A stretch of 41,647 bases of DNA. Origin: Flavimaricola sp. Its GTDB lineage: Bacteria; Pseudomonadota; Alphaproteobacteria; Rhodobacterales; Rhodobacteraceae. A program made the translations under genes and the position numbers. Numbering within the stretch: position 1 is the first letter of the stretch; each line of letters opens with the position of its first letter. Shown here in pieces: positions 1 to 7,056 of the stretch. The stretch is taken from contig JAQWWH010000086.1 in assembly GCA_029255105.1 (NCBI GenBank), forward strand, positions 1 through 41,647, written 5' to 3'. The notes below the pieces were generated by a model. It had not been told where the DNA came from. It saw nothing but the letters and a program-made list of their open reading frames with translations, and did not search any database.

Positions 1-141
1 TATATTCTGAAGGTCAGGGTCAAGAACGCCCGCGCCTATGACGCCTTCTACCAGGCCCTGATCGCGGAGGTCCGCGTCTATAATGTGACCGCCCTACTGT
101 CGATGGAAGAGATCAAGTCGACGGTGGCTCTGCCGCTGTAA
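1..141 (+). CDS. Lrp/AsnC-family transcriptional regulator, C-terminal end (partial)
   Basis: The first 46 codons in frame 1 end in TAA at 139-141; the start lies outside the window. The visible peptide (YILKVRVKNARAYDAFYQAL, then a segment ending STVALPL) matches the C-terminal effector-binding (RAM/ACT-like) domain of Lrp-type regulators, including the final segment in which a short strand runs into a T-x-LPL tail. Members bind DNA as octamers or dimers and respond to amino acids. The DNA-binding half is not visible, so neither target nor ligand can be named. The gene is convergent with the P450 gene downstream. Confidence 0.75.
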   Translation, partial: YILKVRVKNARAYDAFYQALIAEVRVYNVTALLSMEEIKSTVALPL

Positions 142-233
142 ACGGTTTCAAATCGTGCGCTTCCGCGCGTTCCTTTTCCGCGCCTGTCTTGGTGACGTCC
201 ATGCCCCGCGTCGCGCCTTTGGTCTGTTCGGAT

Positions 234-253
234 GCCTCCGGCGGGGATATTTA
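234..253. repeat. Dispersed intergenic motif, copy 1 (GCCTCCGGCGGGGATATTTA)
   Basis: This 20-mer occurs again, identical, at 8578-8597. Both copies lie between convergent genes, 14 bases past the stop codon of the minus-strand gene. The GC-rich part can fold into a small CCTCC/GGCGG hairpin with one mismatch and is followed by ATATTT, so it may act as a short terminator for the plus-strand gene. Confidence 0.6.
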
Positions 254-267
254 TGATCCAGAGAAGA

Positions 268-1434
268 TCAGCGGGTGACCATGAGATGTTCGAGCCCGTG
301 AAAGTGATAGACGTCGCCGTATAGGGCGGGCTGCGACAGGGCGAGGGTGGGGCAGCGCTGGAACAGGGTTTTGAGGGCGATCAGCAGCTCGAGCCGTGCC
401 AGCGGGGCGCCGACGCAGAAATGGATACCACCCCCGAAAGCGGTGTTGGCAGGGCCGTCGCGGCTGGCGTCGAAGCTGTTGGGGTCGGGGTAGGCCAGTG
501 GGTCCCGGTTGCCGGCCGCCAGCAGGCAGGCGACCTGATCGCCGCGCTGGAAAGTATGCCCGAAGAGCGTCACCTCTTCGTAGACCCAGCGGGTGAACAT
601 ATGCAGCGGCGGGTCGAAGCGCAGGATTTCCTCGACGCATGCCGCGTCGATGCCGGGGCGGCTGCTCTGGCCGAGAAGAGTGGCCACCCCATTGCCCAGC
701 GTATGCACGGTCGCCTCGTGCCCGGCGTTCAGCAGCAGGATGCAGGTTGTGATCAGCTCATCCGTCGACAGCTTGCTTCCGTCCTCTTCGGCGGCGATGA
801 GCCGGGTGATGAGGTCGTCAGCCGGTTCGTGCCGCTTTTGGGCGATATAGCCACGCAGAAAGTCGGAGAAGGCGAGGGTGGCCTCCACCGCCGCCGCCTC
901 GATCGTTTCGGTCCGCCGCGCCTGATACATGGCAACCATGGCGTTGGACCATTTGAGGAGATCCTCTGCCCGGTCCTCGGGCACGCCGAGCAGGCGGCAG
1001 ATGATGATGACGGGTACCAGCCGGGCGTAGTGGTCCAACAGATCGAAGGGCTGGTCGGGGAACGTGTCGATGAGGTCGTGGCACAGCTCTTCGATTTCGG
1101 GACCAAGCGCCGCGATCCGCCGTGTCGTGAAGGCCCTGAGAACCAGGCTGCGCAGACGTGTATGTCGCGGCGGTTCGAGTTCGAGCATCGAATGCGCTTC
1201 GATGGCGTAGAAGGGGGCCAGTGCCTGTGGGATCGCGGGGGCACTTTCGGCGGGGGCCTCGCGCCCCAGCCGCCGGTCCCGCAGCAAAGCGCTGACCGCC
1301 TTGTGCGAGGTGGCGCAGGCCATGCCGTAGTCGTCCCACCAGAACAGGTCGCCCGTCGCCCGCGCCCGGTCGTAGAAGGGGTAGGGGTTTTGCACGAAGG
1401 CGGGATCGGTGGGGGACTGGTGCAGGTGCTTCAT
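268..1434 (-). CDS. Cytochrome P450
   Basis: A soluble bacterial P450 of 388 residues from the ATG at 1434, the usual length for class I enzymes that receive electrons from separate ferredoxin partners. The I-helix oxygen-binding motif AGHEAT lies at about 237-242, the ExxR motif (EEILR) at 268-272, and the heme-binding loop FGGGIHFCVG has its thiolate ligand at about Cys340. No membrane anchor is seen. An in-frame ATG at 1497 would add 21 residues but overlaps the first codon of the divergent dctB gene, so 1434 is preferred. No redox partner is encoded nearby and the substrate cannot be read from the sequence. Confidence 0.93.
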   Translation of the reverse strand: MKHLHQSPTDPAFVQNPYPFYDRARATGDLFWWDDYGMACATSHKAVSALLRDRRLGREAPAESAPAIPQALAPFYAIEAHSMLELEPPRHTRLRSLVLRAFTTRRIAALGPEIEELCHDLIDTFPDQPFDLLDHYARLVPVIIICRLLGVPEDRAEDLLKWSNAMVAMYQARRTETIEAAAVEATLAFSDFLRGYIAQKRHEPADDLITRLIAAEEDGSKLSTDELITTCILLLNAGHEATVHTLGNGVATLLGQSSRPGIDAACVEEILRFDPPLHMFTRWVYEEVTLFGHTFQRGDQVACLLAAGNRDPLAYPDPNSFDASRDGPANTAFGGGIHFCVGAPLARLELLIALKTLFQRCPTLALSQPALYGDVYHFHGLEHLMVTR

Positions 1435-1495
1435 GCCCGAAGGCTTGCCCGCAGCCTCTGGTCTTTGCAAGGCCGTGCTTGCTAAAGTCTGTGTC

Positions 1496-3289
1496 ATGAA
1501 ACCATCGGGTATCAGGCGCGCGGCGGCCATCGTGCTGTTCTTGGCGGTCGTTGCGGGCTTTGCAGCGGCGGTGTGGAGCTTTGGCTATCGCGCGGCCCTT
1601 GATCCCCTGGCCCGGCGCGGACAGGCGGACCTTGCCCTGGCGGCGGACCGTCTGACCGGCGAATTGCAGCGCTTTCGCGAGTTGGCGGTGCTGATGGCGG
1701 ATCATCCCACCTTGTCGGCCCTTGTGGATGGAGAGGTGCCGGCATCTCAGGCCGTGGCCCTGTTGCGTCAGGTTGCGGACAAGACCGGGTCGCTCGATAT
1801 CCTGCTGGTGGATGCAACCGGTCGGGAACTGGCCCGCGCCGCGGATGAGGAGGGTGTGCCCTACGCCATGAGCCACGCCCAGACCCCTTATTTTGAGCGG
1901 GCGATGGATGGCGCCCTGGGTGTCTATCACCTGCTGAGTGCGAGGTATGACCGCCGCGCCTTTGTCTTTGCCGCCCCGATCTTTGCCCCGGACGGTCCTG
2001 TGGTGGGGGCGGTGATCGTGGTGACCGATGTAGAAGAGGTAGAGGCCGGTTGGCGCGGCGACCGGCCGACGGTGTTCTTTACAGACGCACTTGGGGTGAT
2101 TTTTGTGTCCAACCGGTCCGAGTTGTTGTTTCGCGCCCGGTCGGGTGATCCGGTGACGGCGAGCCTGAGCGCGGAGTATCCGGCGGGCCGGGTGACGGCC
2201 TTTGTCGGTTTTCATCCCCGCTATGTCAGCGGCCACGAGATCTGGCAGGTAGATGGCGGGCCCTATGTTCCGGCCCGCGCCCTGCATCTGACGCTGGACC
2301 TGCCAGTGGTCGGAATGCAGGGCGAGGCGCTTTTGGATGTGTCCCCGGCCCGTCAGCTGGCCTCCTTGCAGGCGGCGGTGACGGCGGCCCTGTGCCTTGC
2401 CTTTGGCGCCATGTTGTTCCTGGCGACAGAGCGCAGGCGCACCCTCGCCCAGGCCAATGCCCGCCTTGAGGCGCGGGTTGCGGACCGGACGGCAGAGTTG
2501 TCGGCCGTCAACACCGATCTGCGCCGCGAAGTGGCCGAGCGTATCGCGGCTGAGGCCCGCCTGACCCGGGCGCAGGCTGATCTTGTGCAGGCGGGCAAAC
2601 TGTCCGCTTTGGGCCAGATGTCCGCAGGCATCAGCCACGAATTGAACCAGCCGCTCATGGCGATCCGGTCCTTTGCCGAGAATGCCGAGGCCTATCTGGA
2701 GAGGGGCCAGCCCGAGGTCGCCGCCCAGAACCTTGGCCGGATCAGCGAGCTTGCCCGCCGCATGGGCCGCATCATCCGCAATCTGCGCGCCTTTGCCCGT
2801 CAGGAGAGCGAGCCTTTGACGGATGTCGATCTGGTTCCGGTCGTCGAGGCTGTTCTTGAGATGGCAGGGCCCAAGGCCCGTCAGGCCGAGACCCGGCTGG
2901 TTTGGGACCGCCCGTCCGCGCCCGTGGTGGTCCGCGGCGGCGAGATTCGATTGCAGCAGGTGATCCTCAACCTGGTGAACAACGCCATAGACGCCATGGC
3001 CCAAAGTCCTGAGCGCCGCGTCGAGATCGCCATTCTGTCCGGCCCCCGGGTGACCCTGTCGGTCCGCGACACCGGGCCGGGGCTGACCGAGCCCGAGCGC
3101 ATCTTTGATCCGTTCTACACCACCAAGGCGGCGAGCGAGGGGGAAGGGATGGGCCTTGGCCTGTCGATCTCCTACGGTTTGGTCCAGTCGTTCGGGGGCG
3201 CGATCCGCGGCCGCAACCATCCTGACGGCGGGGCGATCTTTACGGTAGAGCTTGATCCACCGCAGCAAGGGGAAGACAAGGCAGCATGA
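1496..3289 (+). CDS. dctB: Sensor histidine kinase, DctB type
   Basis: Membrane sensor kinase of 597 residues. A first membrane helix (about 8-30) is followed by a periplasmic sensor domain of about 250 residues, a second helix (about 288-312), a coiled-coil linker and the kinase core. His381 in SAGISHELNQP is the phospho-acceptor. NLVNNAIDAM, DTGPGL and GMGLGLSISYG are the N, G1 and G2 boxes of the ATPase domain. The layout is that of DctB, which senses external C4-dicarboxylates. The gene overlaps the regulator gene by four bases (ATGA) and lies upstream of dctPQM, which supports the role. An upstream in-frame ATG at 1409 would start inside the divergent P450 gene, so 1496 is chosen. Confidence 0.9.
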   Translation: MKPSGIRRAAAIVLFLAVVAGFAAAVWSFGYRAALDPLARRGQADLALAADRLTGELQRFRELAVLMADHPTLSALVDGEVPASQAVALLRQVADKTGSLDILLVDATGRELARAADEEGVPYAMSHAQTPYFERAMDGALGVYHLLSARYDRRAFVFAAPIFAPDGPVVGAVIVVTDVEEVEAGWRGDRPTVFFTDALGVIFVSNRSELLFRARSGDPVTASLSAEYPAGRVTAFVGFHPRYVSGHEIWQVDGGPYVPARALHLTLDLPVVGMQGEALLDVSPARQLASLQAAVTAALCLAFGAMLFLATERRRTLAQANARLEARVADRTAELSAVNTDLRREVAERIAAEARLTRAQADLVQAGKLSALGQMSAGISHELNQPLMAIRSFAENAEAYLERGQPEVAAQNLGRISELARRMGRIIRNLRAFARQESEPLTDVDLVPVVEAVLEMAGPKARQAETRLVWDRPSAPVVVRGGEIRLQQVILNLVNNAIDAMAQSPERRVEIAILSGPRVTLSVRDTGPGLTEPERIFDPFYTTKAASEGEGMGLGLSISYGLVQSFGGAIRGRNHPDGGAIFTVELDPPQQGEDKAA

Positions 3290-4509
3290 CGCGACGGGTC
3301 CTTTTGATCGATGATGAGCGCGAGGTGCGCGAGGCTCTGGGCCAGACGCTGGAACTGGCCGACCTTGATCCCTTGCTTGCCGGATCGTTCGTCGAAGCCA
3401 AGGATCATATCGACGCCCGCTTTGACGGGGTGATTGTCACCGATATCCGGATGCCGGGGCGGGACGGGTTTCACCTGTTGTCCCATGTCCGGAGCCTTGA
3501 TGCGGACCTGCCGGTCATCTTGCTGACCGGGGAGGGGGACGTCCCGATGGCCGTCCGGGCGATGGCCGAGGGGGCGCATGGGTTCCTTGAAAAGCCCTGC
3601 GCACCCAGCGATTTTCTGGCCGTGGTGGAAAAGGCGCTGAAGGCGCGTGCCCTTGTTTTGGAGAACCGCCGTCTGCGGTTGGAGGTCGAGGCCGGTGATG
3701 CGGCGGCCCGGATGCTATACGGTCAATCCCGCCAGGCCGAAGAGATGCGCAGCCAGATCAGGGCTGTCGCGAGGGGTAGTTCCGAGGTGTTGGTGACGGG
3801 TGAGGCGGGGTCCGGGACCCCCAAGGTGGCAGAAGTCATCCATCTTTTGTCCGCCGCCGCCAGCCACCCGTTTGTCAAACGGGCCGCGGCGGGGCTGGGC
3901 GTTGACGCGCTGGATGACAGCATTGCAGCTGCAAAGGCAGGATCGCTCTACCTGGATGAGGTGGCCATGCTACCTGTGCCGGGCCAGTATGCGTTGCTTG
4001 ACCGTCTGGAAGGGGGCCTTCCGGTCCGGGTTCTGGCAGGCACGACCCGTGATCTGGCATCCGAGGTGTCCGAGGGGCGCTTCAATGCCGACCTTTATTA
4101 CCGCCTCGACCTGATGCGGGTCCGCATTCCCAGTCTGCGCGAGCGGAAAGAAGACATCCCGCTGCTGTTCCGTCACTACGTCGCGCAGGCCTGCGAACAG
4201 GCCAACCTCCCCGAACCGCCGATCCCGGCCGACGTCCTGAGCCGCCTGATGGGGCAGGACTGGCCGGGTAATGCCCGGTCCCTGATGAATGCGGCCATGC
4301 GCTTTGCCATGGGGCTGGGCGAGGCGCAGGAGGCCGAAGGGCTTGGCCTTGCCGAACAGATGGCCCAGGTCGAACGGTCGCTGCTGATTGAGGCCCTGCG
4401 CCGCCAAAGCGGCCATGCCACCGAAACGGCCAAGGCGCTGAAGCTGCCGCGCAAAACGTTTTACGACAAACTGGCGCGTCACGGCCTTCGGCCCGAGGAC
4501 TATCGCTAG
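3286..4509 (+). CDS. dctD: Response regulator of the NtrC/DctD family, degenerate AAA+ domain
   Basis: A receiver, AAA+ and Fis-type helix-turn-helix protein of 407 residues, shorter than the roughly 440-460 usual for DctD. Asp53 in VTDIRMPG is the phosphorylation site. The Walker A loop reads GEAGSGTPK (172-180), with Thr where the conserved Lys should be. The stretch between Walker A and Walker B is shortened, and the GAFTGA loop that contacts sigma-54 is absent. Walker B (LYLDE, Asp224-Glu225) and the arginine-finger segment (DLYYRL) remain. The C-terminus (TAKALKLPRKTFYDKL) is the DNA-binding helix pair. It is translationally coupled to dctB. It is expected to bind DNA and respond to DctB, but probably not as a sigma-54 ATPase. 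Confidence 0.88.
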   Translation: MTRRVLLIDDEREVREALGQTLELADLDPLLAGSFVEAKDHIDARFDGVIVTDIRMPGRDGFHLLSHVRSLDADLPVILLTGEGDVPMAVRAMAEGAHGFLEKPCAPSDFLAVVEKALKARALVLENRRLRLEVEAGDAAARMLYGQSRQAEEMRSQIRAVARGSSEVLVTGEAGSGTPKVAEVIHLLSAAASHPFVKRAAAGLGVDALDDSIAAAKAGSLYLDEVAMLPVPGQYALLDRLEGGLPVRVLAGTTRDLASEVSEGRFNADLYYRLDLMRVRIPSLRERKEDIPLLFRHYVAQACEQANLPEPPIPADVLSRLMGQDWPGNARSLMNAAMRFAMGLGEAQEAEGLGLAEQMAQVERSLLIEALRRQSGHATETAKALKLPRKTFYDKLARHGLRPEDYR

Positions 4510-4566
4510 GCACGCCATCGCAAAAGGCCGTCCCGGACGATCACAAAGTGGCAAAAGGGGAAAGCC

Positions 4567-4965
4567 ATGACACACCATGTTGCCACCTGTTCCTGCGGAC
4601 AGCTTTCAGCCCGATGCGAGGGCCCCCCGATCCGGGTGACGGTGTGTCACTGCCATGCTTGCCAGCTTCGGACCGGAAGCGCATTTAGCGCCAATGCCCG
4701 ATATGATCGGACGAGGGTCACGATTGTGGGCGCGGCGCAAACCTTTACCCGGATCGGGGATGAAGGCAGCCGGATCATCCAGAGCTTTTGCCCGGTTTGC
4801 GGCGCAACTGTGCACTACAAGATTGATGACATGCCGGAAATGATCGCAATCCCAGTTGGTGGTTTCGCTGACCAGACGTTCCCGGCGCCGACAGTCTCTG
4901 TGTATTGTCTGCGGCAGGTGCCATGGGTTGAGATCACCGCCGACCCGTTGACACGGCACGATTGA
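4567..4965 (+). CDS. GFA-family (glutathione-dependent formaldehyde-activating-like) zinc protein
   Basis: A small protein of 132 residues with the Mss4-like fold. Cysteine pairs and triplets occur at CSCG (Cys8, Cys10), CHCHAC (Cys27, Cys29, Cys32) and CPVC (Cys75, Cys78), the seven-cysteine pattern that binds two zinc ions in the family. The founder member binds S-hydroxymethyl-glutathione, but most homologues have no proven reaction, so the family name is safer than a function. A purine-rich ribosome site (AAAGGGGAAAG) precedes the ATG. It follows the dctD-like gene by 57 bases and may be co-transcribed with it. Confidence 0.87.
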   Translation: MTHHVATCSCGQLSARCEGPPIRVTVCHCHACQLRTGSAFSANARYDRTRVTIVGAAQTFTRIGDEGSRIIQSFCPVCGATVHYKIDDMPEMIAIPVGGFADQTFPAPTVSVYCLRQVPWVEITADPLTRHD

Positions 4966-4988
4966 TGCCAGCGCGGTGTGTGGAAAGT

Positions 4989-5015
4989 CGCACATAGGGC
5001 GCAAACATATGTGCG
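4989..5015. promoter_or_regulatory. Inverted repeat upstream of dctP
   Basis: CGCACATA (4989-4996) and TATGTGCG (5008-5015) form perfect 8-base arms around an 11-base loop. It lies in the 245-base gap between the GFA gene and dctP. It has no following T-run, so an operator is as likely as a terminator. The rest of the gap is AT-richer than its surroundings and must hold the dctP promoter, which I could not place with confidence. Confidence 0.4.
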
Positions 5016-5210
5016 GAAATTCGCCACAGAGTGGGGTGCAATCTGCGGCGGCACTCAAATTTCCGTCATAATGCATTGAAAATCGGTAGTTTATACATCG
5101 CCCGTTTTAGTGGCGGTTTTTTGCTTGCGACCCACGGTCCCTAAGGGTCCTTTGTCACCGTGCATCCCGGGAGGGGATGGACCGAGTATATCTCATCAAG
5201 GGGGAGACCC

Positions 5211-6221
5211 ATGAAGTTTCTGTCATTCGCCGCTGCTGCGGCCGCCGCCACCATTTCCGCCTCCGCCGCCCTGGCTGACCCTATGGGCTGTGACGATGGC
5301 GAAATCGTCGTCAAGTTCAGCCACGTGACCAACACCGACCGTCACCCCAAGGGTATCGCTGCCACTCTGCTGGCCGAGCGGGTCAATGCCGAGATGGACG
5401 GCACGATGTGCATGGAGGTCTTCCCGAACTCCACGCTTTACACCGACGAGCAGGTCATCGAGGCGCTGCTGCGCGGCGACGTCCAGCTGGCCGCCCCGTC
5501 GCTCTCGCTGTTTGAATCGATCACCAAGGCCTACCGCCTGTTCGACCTTCCCTTCATGTTCAACAACATTGATGCGGTTGATGCGTTCCAGGCTTCCGAG
5601 ACCGGTCAGGCCATGCTTGACGCCATGCAGCGTCGTGGTCTGCAGGGCCTTGGCTACTGGCACAACGGCATGAAGCAGATCAGCGCCAACGTTCCGCTGG
5701 AGTCGCCCGCTGACGCCAATGGCCTCAAGTTCCGCGTTCAGCCCTCTGACGTTCTCGTCGCCCAGATGGCGGCCCTGGGTGCTTCGCCCCAGCCGATGGC
5801 CTTCGCCGAGGTTTACGGCGCGCTGCAGACCGGCGTTGTCGATGGACAAGAGAACACCTGGTCCAACATCTATGGCCAGAAGTTCTTTGAAGTGCAGGAC
5901 GGGGTCACCGAGACCAACCACGGCATCATCGACTACATGGTCGTGACGTCGGTTGACTTCCTCGACAGCCTTGACGCCGGCACTCGCGACCAGTTCCTGA
6001 CGATCCTTGACGAGGTGACCACATCGCGCAACGCCGCGGTGAAAGATGTTGACCTTGCCGCACGTCAGGCGGTCCTGGATGCAGGCGGCACCATCCGTGA
6101 ACTGACACCCGAGCAGCGTCAGGAATGGGTTGATGTCATGTTGCCGGTTTGGGCGCAATTTGCTGAAGAAGTCGGTCAGGAAAACATCGACGCGGCCCAG
6201 GCCATCAACGACAGCATGTAA
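5211..6221 (+). CDS. dctP: TRAP transporter solute-binding protein, DctP (C4-dicarboxylate type)
   Basis: Periplasmic binding protein of 336 residues. The start is set by the ribosome site AAGGGGGA (5199-5206) and by the Ala-rich signal peptide, which probably ends at ALA-DP near residue 22. The segment GLKFRVQPSDVLVAQMAALG contains the conserved Arg that pairs with the substrate carboxylate in DctP proteins. FAEVYGALQTGVVDGQENT follows shortly after and is the family signature. It captures a dicarboxylate such as malate, succinate or fumarate and passes it to DctQM. Position behind dctBD supports this substrate class, which is inferred. Two strong hairpins follow the stop codon. Confidence 0.93.
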   Translation: MKFLSFAAAAAAATISASAALADPMGCDDGEIVVKFSHVTNTDRHPKGIAATLLAERVNAEMDGTMCMEVFPNSTLYTDEQVIEALLRGDVQLAAPSLSLFESITKAYRLFDLPFMFNNIDAVDAFQASETGQAMLDAMQRRGLQGLGYWHNGMKQISANVPLESPADANGLKFRVQPSDVLVAQMAALGASPQPMAFAEVYGALQTGVVDGQENTWSNIYGQKFFEVQDGVTETNHGIIDYMVVTSVDFLDSLDAGTRDQFLTILDEVTTSRNAAVKDVDLAARQAVLDAGGTIRELTPEQRQEWVDVMLPVWAQFAEEVGQENIDAAQAINDSM

Positions 6222-6234
6222 GTTGGCAGTCAGA

Positions 6235-6262
6235 GGCTTGCGGAAGGGAGTTTCCGCAAGCC
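6235..6262 (+). terminator. First hairpin between dctP and dctQ
   Basis: GGCTTGCGGAA (6235-6245) pairs perfectly with TTCCGCAAGCC (6252-6262) around a 6-base loop. No T-run follows, so it may protect the 3' end of dctP mRNA or attenuate transcription rather than end it completely. Confidence 0.65.
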
Positions 6263-6274
6263 CCGATTGCGATC

Positions 6275-6304
6275 GGCCGTGGCCCTTGGGAGGGGGCCAC
6301 GGCC
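6275..6304 (+). terminator. Second hairpin between dctP and dctQ
   Basis: GGCCGTGGCCC (6275-6285) pairs perfectly with GGGCCACGGCC (6294-6304) around an 8-base loop. It is followed by a short T-rich stretch (6308-6318). Together with the first hairpin it probably lowers dctQM expression relative to dctP. Confidence 0.65.
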
Positions 6305-6335
6305 ACCTTTTCGGTTTTACCTTGGGGGGCTAGCC

Positions 6336-7052
6336 ATGGCGGGCAGCAAATACGTACCAAAGACGGGGCTTGCCCGCTTTGTGCATGGGTTCGAGGAAAC
6401 GGCGATCGCCGTCCTGCTGGGGCTTATGACGCTTCTGACCTTCGTCAACGTGGTCCTGCGCTACGCCTTCAACTCGAGCATCATCTGGAGCCTTGAGGTC
6501 ACGCTGGTGCTTTTTTCCTGGCTTGTCCTGTTTGGTATTTCCTACGGTTTCAAGGTGACCGCCCACCTGGGTGTCGATGCTGTGACCAACCTTTTTTCAC
6601 CCGAAACCCGGCGTATCATGGGGCTTGTCTCGGGCGCGATCTGCATCTTTTACGCTTTGCTGATCCTCAAGGGGGCCTGGGATTACTGGGCACCTTTCGC
6701 CGATTTGCCAAAGACGACAGGCCGCTGGATCCCGACCGGGCTGGACTGGGATGCCCGCCGCTATGGTTTCACCGAGACGGGTCAGATCCCGATCCCGTTC
6801 GACTGGCTCAAGACCTGGCTGGAACAGACCTTCAATTCTTACGTCGAGGGTGGCGAACTGAAGTTTGACGAGTACCGCAAGATGCCTGTGCTCGTGCCCT
6901 ATGCCATCCTGCCGGTCGCCTGCTTTCTCATCCTGTTCCGGATCGTTCAGTCGACCCTGCGCATCTGGCGCGGAGAGCAGGAAAGCCTGATCGTCAGCCA
7001 CGAAGCCGAAGATGCGGTCGAAGAAGTCGCCGCCCTGAACCGGGGAAACTAG
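6336..7052 (+). CDS. dctQ: TRAP transporter small permease, DctQ
   Basis: Integral membrane protein of 238 residues with four predicted helices. These are around residues 22-45 and 52-78 (the latter containing SLEVTLVLFSWLVLFG, the family signature), 95-115 and 188-208. The helix 3-4 loop is long and hydrophilic (about 70 residues), making it larger than the compact DctQ proteins. DctQ bridges the binding protein and the DctM channel in the cytoplasmic membrane. The start at 6336 is preferred over an in-frame ATG at 6267 because that one lies inside the second hairpin region and lacks a ribosome site, whereas GGGGGG precedes 6336. It ends 4 bases before dctM. Confidence 0.9.
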   Translation: MAGSKYVPKTGLARFVHGFEETAIAVLLGLMTLLTFVNVVLRYAFNSSIIWSLEVTLVLFSWLVLFGISYGFKVTAHLGVDAVTNLFSPETRRIMGLVSGAICIFYALLILKGAWDYWAPFADLPKTTGRWIPTGLDWDARRYGFTETGQIPIPFDWLKTWLEQTFNSYVEGGELKFDEYRKMPVLVPYAILPVACFLILFRIVQSTLRIWRGEQESLIVSHEAEDAVEEVAALNRGN

Positions 7053-7056
7053 AACT

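Noticed and set aside
818..3268. Very long minus-strand open frame (816 codons) over dctB
   Set aside because: It is the antisense shadow of two high-GC genes whose proteins have clear family motifs; its own translation is repetitive and shows no domain.
5105..5130. Possible sigma-54 promoter (TGGCGG...TTGC) upstream of dctP
   Set aside because: TGGC and TTGC-like parts are present, but the GG-to-GC spacing is one base short, and the spacing that fits has a poor -24 half. The nearby regulator also lacks GAFTGA.
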